A stretch of 64,000 nucleotides of DNA from Hyphomicrobiales bacterium (GTDB lineage Bacteria > Pseudomonadota > Alphaproteobacteria > Rhizobiales > Rhizobiaceae), in assembly GCA_900471525.1 (NCBI GenBank), contig UCEZ01000030.1, positions 1 to 64,000 of the forward strand, in the 5' to 3' direction. Shown in pieces: positions 28,536 to 36,240 of this stretch; the first letter of the stretch is position 1; each line of letters opens with the position of its first letter. The notes below the pieces were generated by a model. That model searched no databases. It saw only the letters and a list, made by a program, of their open reading frames with translations, and was not told where the DNA came from. The position numbers were made by a program, and so were the translations under genes.

Positions 28536-29897
28536 ATGAATTCTGCTGAAACCCCGTCTCAGCACATCAGCCGGAATGATCTGCATGCAATGGCCTACAC
28601 CGATCCTCTGACCGGTCTGGGCAATTCATACAGGTTGCGTGACAAGGTGCGCGAAATTGCCGCCGATCGCGCCAGCGATCCTGCGCCCTTTACGATCGGC
28701 CTTGCCAATCTCGACGGGTTCAAGCCGATCAACGATCTCTTCGGGCCAAATGCCGGCGATGAAATCCTCTGCCAGGTCGCCAATCGGTTGCTTGCCTGCG
28801 TCCCGGATGGTGCGACCGTGATCCGCGCCGGCGGCGACGAATTCGCCTTCGTGCTGCCGCTGGTCTTCGAGCGCAAGGCCGCCGAAAAGGTCGGCAACAT
28901 GCTCAAGGAGGTTCTTTCCGCCCCCTTCGATCTCGGCGAGCGCAATGTCCGCCTGTCGGCATCCTTCGGTTTCGCCGTCTATCCCTTTGCCGGCGAGGAA
29001 TTCGAGGATCTCTTGAAAAGCGCCGATACCGCGCTTTACCGCTCCAAGCGTCGCGGCCGCGGGCAGATCACCGTCTATTCCCAGGAAATCGCCCAGGAGA
29101 TGAAACGTGCGACGCAGCTTGAGCAAGCGCTGCGCAACGCCATCATCGCCGACGAGGTCGACGTGCATTTCCAGCCGATCGTCAATCTGAAAACCGATAC
29201 GGTCGTCGGTTTCGAAGCCCTTGCACGCTGGTGTGATCCGGATCTCGGCTATGTCTCGCCGGCCGTCTTCGTGCCGCTTGCCGAAGAGCGTGGTTTCATC
29301 GACTCGTTGTCTGAGACATTGCTGCGCAAGGCGGCCGAGACGGCGCTGCTCTGGCCGAAGGAATTGTTCCTTTCCTTCAACCTGTCGTCGGCACAGTTGA
29401 TGGATCCGATGACCAGCACCAATGTCCTGTCGATCGTCCAGCGTGCCGGCCTCGATCCGCGCCGGCTGGAGCTCGAGATTACCGAAACCGCCGTCATGAC
29501 CGATGCGGACGTCGCCCAGAAGATCGTGACCGAGCTTCGGGCTGCCGGCGTCAGGATTTCGCTCGACGATTTCGGGACCGGCCAGTCGAGCCTCGGCCGC
29601 TTGAGGGACTTCTCGTTCGATAAGGTCAAGGTCGACCGCGCCTTCGTCTCGCGCATCTCCGCCGACCGGGCGTCCGAGCACATCGTCAAGGCGATCATCG
29701 CCATGTGCGATGGCCTGAACCTCGAAGTCGTTGCCGAGGGAATCGAGGATTTTTCAGAGGCGCTGAAGCTGAAAGGCCTCGGTTGTGGCATGGGGCAGGG
29801 CTATTTCTACGGAAAACCCGCCGACTCGGTCACGACGCTGCGTTATCTCGCCGAGAAATATCACGAAACCGGACCGGCGCTCTCGGTCGCGGTCTGA
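28536..29897 (+). CDS. Bifunctional diguanylate cyclase / c-di-GMP phosphodiesterase (GGDEF-EAL)
   Basis: 453 residues, cytoplasmic, without membrane or sensor domain. GGDEF domain about 15-185: YTDPLTGLGNSYRL, catalytic AGGDEFAFV intact. EAL domain about 195-445: FEALARW, the metal-binding ETAVMTD and LDDFGTGQSSLGRL, KVDRAFV, VVAEGIED; all key acidic residues appear intact, so both making and breaking c-di-GMP are possible. The preceding PAS/receiver protein is a natural candidate partner, but there is no fusion or overlap to prove it. Confidence 0.95.
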   Translation: MNSAETPSQHISRNDLHAMAYTDPLTGLGNSYRLRDKVREIAADRASDPAPFTIGLANLDGFKPINDLFGPNAGDEILCQVANRLLACVPDGATVIRAGGDEFAFVLPLVFERKAAEKVGNMLKEVLSAPFDLGERNVRLSASFGFAVYPFAGEEFEDLLKSADTALYRSKRRGRGQITVYSQEIAQEMKRATQLEQALRNAIIADEVDVHFQPIVNLKTDTVVGFEALARWCDPDLGYVSPAVFVPLAEERGFIDSLSETLLRKAAETALLWPKELFLSFNLSSAQLMDPMTSTNVLSIVQRAGLDPRRLELEITETAVMTDADVAQKIVTELRAAGVRISLDDFGTGQSSLGRLRDFSFDKVKVDRAFVSRISADRASEHIVKAIIAMCDGLNLEVVAEGIEDFSEALKLKGLGCGMGQGYFYGKPADSVTTLRYLAEKYHETGPALSVAV

Positions 29898-29902
29898 GGC
29901 TC

Positions 29903-30826
29903 TCACCCCTCCCGTTCCTGATGCCCTTGTTCGAGAAGCCAGTCGCGCACCCGGCGGGCCTGGTGATTGAGCTCTCGCGAGCGCGGCCAGACGACGTAAA
30001 AGGCCAGATCCGTCTTCAACACATGATTGCCGACCGGAACGAGCGCGCCGGACCGGACCTGCCGTTCGATCAGATGATTCCAGCCGAGTGCTACGCCTTC
30101 GCCGGCCAGCACTGCCTGTATGACAAGGACATAGTCGTTGAGCGTCAACCGCCTTGCCTGTGAAGGATAGGCAACCCCGGCGCTGGCAAACCACTCCTGC
30201 CAGCTATAGGCCCGCCTGACCGGCTCCTCCAGATGGATAAGCGGATGCCGCAAGAGATCGGCGGGACGTTGCGGCATGCCGTTGGCTTCCACGAAAGCGG
30301 GGGATGCGACAGCGCTGATCACCTCCGGCGCAAGCAATGCCGTATGATAGCGCGGCCAGTTGGCCGGATCGCCGCCGCCGCGAACGGCGAGCGGGATCGG
30401 TTCTTCCTCCAGATCGAGATCGCGGACGCTGGTTTGGATGCGCAAATCGATCTCGGGCAGATCCTCGCGCAGCTTGGTCAGCCGCGGCAGCATCCACATC
30501 GAGGCAAAGGCGGTGGATGCGGCAAGCGTCACATTGCTCTCGCGCCGCTTCGCACGGATGTCCTCCGCCGACTTCTGGATACGGGACAGACCAAGCGACA
30601 CATCGGCATGGAATTTCTCGCCCGCTTCCGTCAACTGCACAGCGCGGTGGACCCGATGGAACAGCGGCACGCCGAGCTGGTCCTCCAGCCCGCGGATGGC
30701 ATAGGAGACGGCAGCCTGCGTCATCGCCAACTCATTGGCGGCACGGGTGAAATTCTGATGACGCCCGGCCGCCTCGAAGACGATCAGGCTGGAGGCTGAG
30801 GGCAGCAGGCGGCGCAGGGTTTCCAT
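29903..30826 (-). CDS. LysR-family transcriptional regulator (GcvA-like)
   Basis: 307 residues. N-terminal winged helix-turn-helix: LIVFEAAGRHQNFTRAANELAMTQAAVSYAIRGLEDQLG; C-terminal effector domain with VTLAASTAFASMWMLPRL and VLAGEGVALGWNHLI, the layout of the GcvA subgroup. Divergent from the methyltransferase gene with only 90 bases between the starts, the usual arrangement for a LysR protein controlling its neighbour. The inducer is probably a methylated amine or its breakdown product; inference from context only. Confidence 0.93.
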   Translation of the reverse strand: METLRRLLPSASSLIVFEAAGRHQNFTRAANELAMTQAAVSYAIRGLEDQLGVPLFHRVHRAVQLTEAGEKFHADVSLGLSRIQKSAEDIRAKRRESNVTLAASTAFASMWMLPRLTKLREDLPEIDLRIQTSVRDLDLEEEPIPLAVRGGGDPANWPRYHTALLAPEVISAVASPAFVEANGMPQRPADLLRHPLIHLEEPVRRAYSWQEWFASAGVAYPSQARRLTLNDYVLVIQAVLAGEGVALGWNHLIERQVRSGALVPVGNHVLKTDLAFYVVWPRSRELNHQARRVRDWLLEQGHQEREG

Positions 30827-30916
30827 AAATTGAGCTTATATCATGTGTTGAATTTTTCCAGCGTTACAGTGACCTTTTTCATCGGTAGCCTCGACTGAGA
30901 CAATGGGAGGTGACAG

Positions 30917-32470
30917 ATGGAAACGCTCGTGGCCGTAGAGGCAGAACCGGCAAAACGCACACGCCCGGCGCGTTCGGCGCGGCGCGACAATGCGGCAAAG
31001 ATCGCCGGAGTTCCCTATATCGTCCGCAACATTCCGACGTACGACATCCTGAGCGAGGAAAACCTGCTGAAGATCGAGCGGGTCGCCGACCGGATACTCT
31101 CCGAGGTCGGCATCGAATTCCGCGACGATCCGGCATCGCTGGAGCATTGGAAACGGGCAGGCGCCAAGGTCGACGGCGTGCTCGTGCGCTTCGAACCGGG
31201 TATGCTGAACGAGATCGTGTCCACCGCGCCGTCGCAGTTTACCCAGCATGCCCGCAATCCCGCCCACAATGTCGAGATCGGCGGTAACAACGTCGTGTTT
31301 TCCCCGGCCTATGGCTCGCCCTTCGTCATGGACCTCGACAAGGGCCGACGCTACGGCACGCTGGAAGATTTTCGCAATTTCATCAAGCTCGCCCAGTCGA
31401 GCCCTTGGCTGCATCATTCCGGCGGCACGATCTGCGAGCCGGTCGATGTGCCGGTCAACAAGCGCCATCTCGACATGGTCTACAGCCATATCAAATATTC
31501 CGACCGCGCCTTCATGGGCTCGATTACGGCCGAGGATCGGGCCGAAGATTCGATCGACATGGCCCGCCTTGTCTTCGGCCGCGATTTCGTCGACCGAAAC
31601 TGCGTGATCCTCGGCAATGTCAACGTCAACTCGCCGCTCGTCTGGGACGGCACGATGACGAAGTCTCTGCGTGCCTATGCCCGCGCCAACCAGGCTGCCG
31701 TCATCGTCCCCTTCATCCTCGGCGGGGCCATGGGGCCGGTCACCAATGCCGGCGCAGTTGCGCAGTCCTATGCCGAGACGCTGGCCGGCTGCGCGCTGAC
31801 GCAATTGGAACGCAAGGGCGCCCCGGTCATTTTCGGCAACTTCCTCTCATCCATGTCGCTGCGTTCAGGCTCGCCGACCTTCGGCACGCCAGAACCAGCC
31901 ATCGGCTCGATGGTCATCGGCCAGCTTGCCCGGCGGCGGAAGCTGCCGCTGCGCTGCGCCGGCAATTTCTCCAATTCGAAGCTGCCGGATGGGCAGGCCA
32001 TGCAGGAGGGCGTCATGTCGATGCTCTCGGCTGTGCATTGCGGCGCCAACTTCATCCTGCACTCGGCCGGTTTCCTCGATGGGCTACTGGCCATGTCCTA
32101 CGAGAAGTTCGTGATGGACACCGATTTTTGCGGCGCACTGCATTCCTATCTCGCCGGTGTCGTGGTTGATGACAATACGCTGGCCATGGACGCCTTCCTG
32201 CAGGTTGGTCCCGGCAGCCATTTCCTTGGCTGCGACCACACCATGCGCAACTATCAGACGGCGTTCTGGGATTCGACGCTCTCAGACAATGAGCCCTTCG
32301 AGAAATGGAGCGAGGAGGGCGGCTCGACCGATATGGCGACGCGTGCCAACAGGCGCTGGAAAAAGACGCTGGCCGAATACGAAGCGCCGCCCTTGGATGT
32401 GGCAATCGACGAGGCGCTGACGGACTATATGGCAAGACGCAAGAACAGCATGGCGGATGCTTGGTATTGA
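30917..32470 (+). CDS. Trimethylamine-methyltransferase family protein (MttB superfamily, non-pyrrolysine)
   Basis: 517 residues, full length, uninterrupted by any in-frame TAG, so it is a pyrrolysine-free MttB homologue. Such proteins (MtgB, MtpB and similar) demethylate glycine betaine, proline betaine or related quaternary amines onto a corrinoid or other acceptor. Typical stretches: YDILSEENLLKIERVADRILSEVGIEF, NPAHNVEIGGNNVVFSPAYGSPFV, LGGAMGPVTNAGAVAQSYAETLAG, and the C-terminal DNTLAMDAFLQVGPGSHFLGCDHTM. No corrinoid protein gene adjoins it. GGAGG lies just before the ATG. The downstream demethylase gene suggests a two-step methyl-removal module. Confidence 0.9.
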   Translation: METLVAVEAEPAKRTRPARSARRDNAAKIAGVPYIVRNIPTYDILSEENLLKIERVADRILSEVGIEFRDDPASLEHWKRAGAKVDGVLVRFEPGMLNEIVSTAPSQFTQHARNPAHNVEIGGNNVVFSPAYGSPFVMDLDKGRRYGTLEDFRNFIKLAQSSPWLHHSGGTICEPVDVPVNKRHLDMVYSHIKYSDRAFMGSITAEDRAEDSIDMARLVFGRDFVDRNCVILGNVNVNSPLVWDGTMTKSLRAYARANQAAVIVPFILGGAMGPVTNAGAVAQSYAETLAGCALTQLERKGAPVIFGNFLSSMSLRSGSPTFGTPEPAIGSMVIGQLARRRKLPLRCAGNFSNSKLPDGQAMQEGVMSMLSAVHCGANFILHSAGFLDGLLAMSYEKFVMDTDFCGALHSYLAGVVVDDNTLAMDAFLQVGPGSHFLGCDHTMRNYQTAFWDSTLSDNEPFEKWSEEGGSTDMATRANRRWKKTLAEYEAPPLDVAIDEALTDYMARRKNSMADAWY

Positions 32471-32480
32471 GGACGTTCTT

Positions 32481-32684
32481 ACCCCTCACCAACTTCGGCC
32501 AAGCGATCGGCTCCGCCTCTCGCGGCCTTCGTATCCTCTCCCACAAGGGGAGAGGTAAACTCGCGGTGCGCTCGATGCCCCAAGCGAATGCCAAGCGCGT
32601 GGCACCCTCCCTCTCCCCTTGTGGGAGAGGATAGCAAGCCCGCACGAAGCAAAGCTGAGTGCTTGGGCGCGCTTGGTGAGGGGT
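32481..32684. repeat. Nested palindromic intergenic repeat (rhizobial type)
   Basis: 204-base element filling the gap between the methyltransferase and demethylase genes. Outer arms ACCCCTCACCAA (32481-32492) and TTGGTGAGGGGT (32673-32684) are perfect inverses. Inner arms of 23 bases at 32533-32555 and 32610-32632 are also perfect inverses, each built on CTCTCCCC and its complement. Dispersed elements of this composition are common in rhizobial genomes. The RNA would fold into a long cruciform-like structure between two cotranscribed genes. Confidence 0.85.
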
Positions 32685-32722
32685 ATACAACAGCATCGAA
32701 TATGAAACCTGAGCCGGAGACA

Positions 32723-34771
32723 ATGATCCAATCCAAAGACCCTCTTCTCCAGCCCTACCAGCTGAAGCACCTGACGCTGAAAAACCGGATCATGTCGACC
32801 TCGCATGAGCCGGCCTATTCGGAAGATGGCATGCCGAAGGACCGCTACCGGCTCTATCATGTCGAAAAGGCCAAGGGCGGTATCGCGCTGACGATGACGG
32901 CGGGATCGGCGATCGTCTCTGAAGATTCGCCGCCCGCCTTCGGCAACCTCTACGCCTATTCCGACGAGATCGTGCCCTGGCTGAAGAAGATTGCCGACGA
33001 CTGTCATGAGCACGGCGCCGCCGTGATGATCCAGCTCACCCATCTCGGCCGCCGCACCGGCTGGAACAAGGGCGACTGGCTGCCGGTTCTCAGTGCCTCT
33101 CCTGTTCGCGAGGCGGCGCACCGCACCTTTCCCAAGGAAATCGAGGACTGGGACATCGAGCGTATCATTGGCGACTACGCCAGCGCCGCGAGCCGCATGC
33201 AGGCGGCCGGTCTCGATGGCATTGAATTCGAGGCCTACGGTCATCTGATGGACGGCTTCTGGTCGCCCGCGACCAACCACCGCGACGATGAGTATGGCGG
33301 CTCGCTGGACAACCGCATGCGCTTCTCGAACATGGTGCTGGACGCGGTGCGCAAGGCTGTCGGCCCCGATTTCATCGTCGGTATCCGTATGGTGGCCGAC
33401 GAGCAATGGGATATCGGCCTGTCGAAGGAGGAGGGTGTAGAGATCGCCAAGCGGCTTGCTGGCTCCGGCAAGGTCGATTTCCTCAACATCATCCGCGGCC
33501 ATATCGATCACGATGCCCACCTGACCAACGTCATTCCCATCCAGGGCATGGCCTCGTCGCCGCATCTCGATTTCGCCGGTGAGGTCCGCGCCGCGACAAA
33601 ATTCCCGGTCTTCCATGCTGCCCGCATCGCCGATGTCGCGACCGCCCGTCACGCGATTGCCGAGGGAAAGCTCGACATGGTCGGCATGACCCGCGCCCAT
33701 ATTGCCGATCCGCATATCGTCAGGAAGATCATCGAGGGCCGCGAAAACCAGATTCGCCCCTGCGTCGGTGCCACCTACTGTCTCGACCGCATCTATGAGG
33801 GCGGCGGTGCGCTCTGTATTCACAATGCGGCCACAGGCCGTGAGGCAACCATTCCGCATGTGATTTCGAAAACCACCGGCCCTATCCGCAAAGCCGTCGT
33901 CGTCGGCGCAGGGCCTGCCGGCCTGGAAGCGGCACGGGTGCTTGCCGAACGTGGACACCATGTCGAAGTCCTGGAAGCAACCGGCGAGGCCGGTGGGCAA
34001 ATCCTGCTCGCAGCCCGCAATCCGCGCCGCAAGGAAATGATCGGCATTGTCGACTGGCGATTGTCGGAGTTGGAGCGGCTCGGCGTGCCCATTCACTACA
34101 ATGTCTTTGCCGAGGCAGGCGACGTTCTCGAACGTGAGCCCGATCTGGTCGTCATCGCCACCGGCGGCATCGCCCAAAACCCGGTGCTTGAAGCGGGCGA
34201 TGATCTGGTGGTTTCCAGCTGGGACATCATCGCAGGGGCGATCAAGTCGGAGGGGTCGGTTCTGCTTTACGACGACAACGGCGCCCATACCGGCATGACG
34301 GCAGCGGAAATGATTGCGGCGACTGGAGCGGAACTGGAGATCGTCTCGCCGGAACGCATGTTCGCGCCGGAAATCGGCGGTATGAACCATGTGCCCTATG
34401 CCAAGGTTTTTGCGGAAAAGAATGTCCGGGTGACGATCAACACGCGGCTGAAGTCGGTGCGCCGCGAGGGCAACCAGTTGGTCGCGGTCCTTGGTTCGGA
34501 TTTCTCAGAAACAGCGTTGATAGAGCGTCGCGTCGCGCAGGTCGTGGTCGAGCACGGAACCCTGCCGATGGCCGATCTCTATCTCGAACTCAAACCGCTA
34601 TCGCGCAATCTCGGCGCGGTGGACTACAAGGCCCTGATCCGCCAGGAAAATCCGATCCAGGTGAAAAATCCGGATGGCGCCTTCGATCTCTTCCGTATTG
34701 GTGACGCAGTCGCCAGCCGCAACATTCACGCCGGCATCTATGATGCGCTTCGTTATGGCGTGCTGTTCTGA
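32723..34771 (+). CDS. FMN/FAD/Fe-S oxidoreductase, dimethylglycine/N-methylproline demethylase-like (DgcA/StcD)
   Basis: 682 residues, built like trimethylamine dehydrogenase and 2,4-dienoyl-CoA reductase: an Old-Yellow-Enzyme barrel (1-~340; MIQLTHLGRRTGW, FEAYGHLMDGFWSPATNHRDDEYGG), an iron-sulfur segment and a C-terminal FAD/NAD domain (KAVVVGAGPAGLEAARVLAERGH). Cluster ligands are Cys347, Cys353 and Cys365, with Ala350 at the place where trimethylamine dehydrogenase has a Cys; this matches the dimethylglycine / N-methylproline demethylase branch as I recall it. GGAGA before the ATG at 32723 supports the start. Probably acts after the MttB-like enzyme on a partly demethylated amine. Confidence 0.87.
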   Translation: MIQSKDPLLQPYQLKHLTLKNRIMSTSHEPAYSEDGMPKDRYRLYHVEKAKGGIALTMTAGSAIVSEDSPPAFGNLYAYSDEIVPWLKKIADDCHEHGAAVMIQLTHLGRRTGWNKGDWLPVLSASPVREAAHRTFPKEIEDWDIERIIGDYASAASRMQAAGLDGIEFEAYGHLMDGFWSPATNHRDDEYGGSLDNRMRFSNMVLDAVRKAVGPDFIVGIRMVADEQWDIGLSKEEGVEIAKRLAGSGKVDFLNIIRGHIDHDAHLTNVIPIQGMASSPHLDFAGEVRAATKFPVFHAARIADVATARHAIAEGKLDMVGMTRAHIADPHIVRKIIEGRENQIRPCVGATYCLDRIYEGGGALCIHNAATGREATIPHVISKTTGPIRKAVVVGAGPAGLEAARVLAERGHHVEVLEATGEAGGQILLAARNPRRKEMIGIVDWRLSELERLGVPIHYNVFAEAGDVLEREPDLVVIATGGIAQNPVLEAGDDLVVSSWDIIAGAIKSEGSVLLYDDNGAHTGMTAAEMIAATGAELEIVSPERMFAPEIGGMNHVPYAKVFAEKNVRVTINTRLKSVRREGNQLVAVLGSDFSETALIERRVAQVVVEHGTLPMADLYLELKPLSRNLGAVDYKALIRQENPIQVKNPDGAFDLFRIGDAVASRNIHAGIYDALRYGVLF

Positions 34772-34869
34772 ACAAAAAACGGTGATGCTTTTCGTGCCGC
34801 CGCAACGCCGCTGAAAACCAGGCGGGGCTCTCCGTTCTCAAGCATGCCTATGTTCGTTGGCACATTTCT

Positions 34870-34999
34870 CTCCTCCGTCATGCTCGCCCTTGTGGCGGGC
34901 ATCCAGTGCGTTCAAGTCCTTGAACGCGAAAGACTATTTTCACGGCGCAGACGCGCCGTGGCTGGATCCCCGGGACAAGCCCGAGGATGACGGAGGAGA
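34870..34999. repeat. Imperfect inverted-repeat element
   Basis: The stretch 34871-34906 (TCCTCCGTCATGCTCGCCCT...) and 34961-34997 (GCTGGATCCC...GATGACGGAGGA) are near-inverse copies with a handful of mismatches; the middle has a hairpin CACGGCGC-AGAC-GCGCCGTG at 34941-34960. The words 'gtcatcctcgggcttgtcc' and 'ggatcc' belong to a palindrome often seen between genes in alphaproteobacteria. Lies in the 319-base gap between two convergent genes, which otherwise holds only the terminator at 35038. Confidence 0.75.
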
Positions 35000-35037
35000 G
35001 GGTTGATGTCTGAAGCCATTATTGATCGGGAACAGAA

Positions 35038-35066
35038 AAACGGCGGCGCTTTCGCACCGCCGTTTC
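35038..35066 (-). terminator. Intrinsic terminator of the PRC-barrel gene
   Basis: Stem AAACGGCGG / CCGCCGTTT with a 10-11 base loop; read on the reverse strand the second arm runs into TTTTT. It lies 25 bases after the stop of the PRC-barrel gene. Confidence 0.85.
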
Positions 35067-35090
35067 ACCTCACCTAACCGTCTAATGCGG

Positions 35091-35711
35091 TTACTGGTTG
35101 GTTGCAGGCTGTTCAGCCGGCTTCACGTCCGTTGCCGGAGCCGTGGACGACGTTGTCGTCGTGTCGACCGGGGCATTGGCATTCTGTTCGGCGACCTGCT
35201 GCGACTTGGTCTTGAATTCAGGCGCAGCCTTCAGCGTATCGGCAGTTTCCTGCGTGGTCAGCTTCAGATCGTCCGAATTCGGAACTTCGGCAACGCTGAT
35301 TGTATCCAGCGGAACGGCGACATTCTTTTCGCCGATGCCGAGGAAGCCGCCGACGCCGATGACGGCTGCTTCAACCGAGCCGTCCTTGGTAAAGATCACG
35401 TCGTTGATCTCGCCGATACTTTCATCAGCAGCGTTGTAGACCGACTGACCGATATAGGTGCTGGCCGCGATCTGGTCTTTAGTTTGCTCTGTCAGATAGC
35501 CGGAACCAGCAGCAGGTGCCGCTTCGGCTGCCTGATCCACCGGCTTCTTCATGGCGTCGGCCGGCTGTTCTGCACCGGTTGCCGGCGTTTCCATGGTCTG
35601 CGGCTGGGCTGACGGCTGGGTGGTATCCTGCGCGAAGCCAAGCGGTGCAAAAACGGTTACACCTGCAAAAAGTGCGCCTGCCGCGACGGAAGCTACGAGT
35701 TTCTTGGTCAT
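35091..35711 (-). CDS. Exported PRC-barrel domain protein
   Basis: 206 residues. Sec signal peptide MTKKLVASVAAGALFAGVTVFAPLGFAQD with cleavage likely after GFA. A Pro/Gln/Ala/Thr-rich spacer leads to a PRC-barrel at about 85-145 (STYIGQSVYNAADESIGEINDVIFTKDGSVEAAVIGVGGFLGIGEKNVAVPLDTI). The tail is Thr/Ala/Pro-rich and disordered. Periplasmic PRC-barrel proteins of this form are frequent in rhizobia; their role is unknown. A long AT-rich upstream region (35712-36190) suggests its own promoter. Confidence 0.87.
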   Translation of the reverse strand: MTKKLVASVAAGALFAGVTVFAPLGFAQDTTQPSAQPQTMETPATGAEQPADAMKKPVDQAAEAAPAAGSGYLTEQTKDQIAASTYIGQSVYNAADESIGEINDVIFTKDGSVEAAVIGVGGFLGIGEKNVAVPLDTISVAEVPNSDDLKLTTQETADTLKAAPEFKTKSQQVAEQNANAPVDTTTTSSTAPATDVKPAEQPATNQ

Positions 35712-36193
35712 TTTAAACCTACCTTTTCGTTCTCTTTGTCGATCAGGGCGCGGGGTCCAAATCCTTGCCGCCGCACCGGTGATACAGATGAAACGTCAAA
35801 GGCGTGGAGTGGTTCCGTAAAAAATTACGCAACGGGAAATGGAACTTTTAAGGAAGTTTTTTATCGTAAAAGGTCTAATCCAACAGCAAAACAGTAAGGA
35901 AATCCAGCGCTATTGTAGATTGGGAGCTTCGGAAATGATCCTGGGAATTGGAGCTTGGTTTGCGGGATAGTGCTTAACAGGCTGAAATCATAAAATTTTA
36001 TCAGTTTACCACTCTCTAATGAAAGCCAGCTCGCTGCTTTTCTATTTCCGGCTGTGGAGTAATATCAGTTGAAAGGGCTGCGTCAGGGGGCTGTCGCGAT
36101 GTTTATACCACTGCATGTCTTGCGCATGGCCGTCATTTCGATCGCCGCCATGGCGGCAAGGCTCGTCTGTGAGCACACCGTTCCCCACAGAAA
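35712..36193. other. Gap with no recognisable gene
   Basis: About 480 bases between the divergent side of the PRC-barrel gene and the 3' end of the dehydratase gene. The part 35820-36060 is clearly AT-richer than its surroundings. Short frames here have no ribosome site or family resemblance. It probably holds the PRC-barrel promoter; nothing else can be supported. Confidence 0.5.
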
Positions 36194-36218
36194 AAAGCCG
36201 GGCGATGACCCCGGCTTT
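36194..36218 (-). terminator. Intrinsic terminator after the dehydratase gene
   Basis: Stem AAAGCCGGG / CCCGGCTTT; on the reverse strand the second arm is followed by TTT, giving a run of six T. It is 22 bases downstream of the dehydratase stop and marks the end of the aldose-oxidation operon. Confidence 0.88.
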
Positions 36219-36240
36219 CGTCGTTTCGGTCAACTGCCAA

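Noticed and set aside
30917..32470. Pyrrolysine-coded trimethylamine methyltransferase
   Set aside because: There is no in-frame TAG in the gene, so it belongs to the pyrrolysine-free MttB relatives.
32486..34390. 634-codon reverse frame across the demethylase gene and the repeat element
   Set aside because: It reads through a palindromic repeat and antisense to a conserved flavoenzyme; no domain seen.
32481..34999. CRISPR array or insertion-sequence ends
   Set aside because: The repeats are single nested palindromes without regular spacers, and no transposase or target duplication is present.
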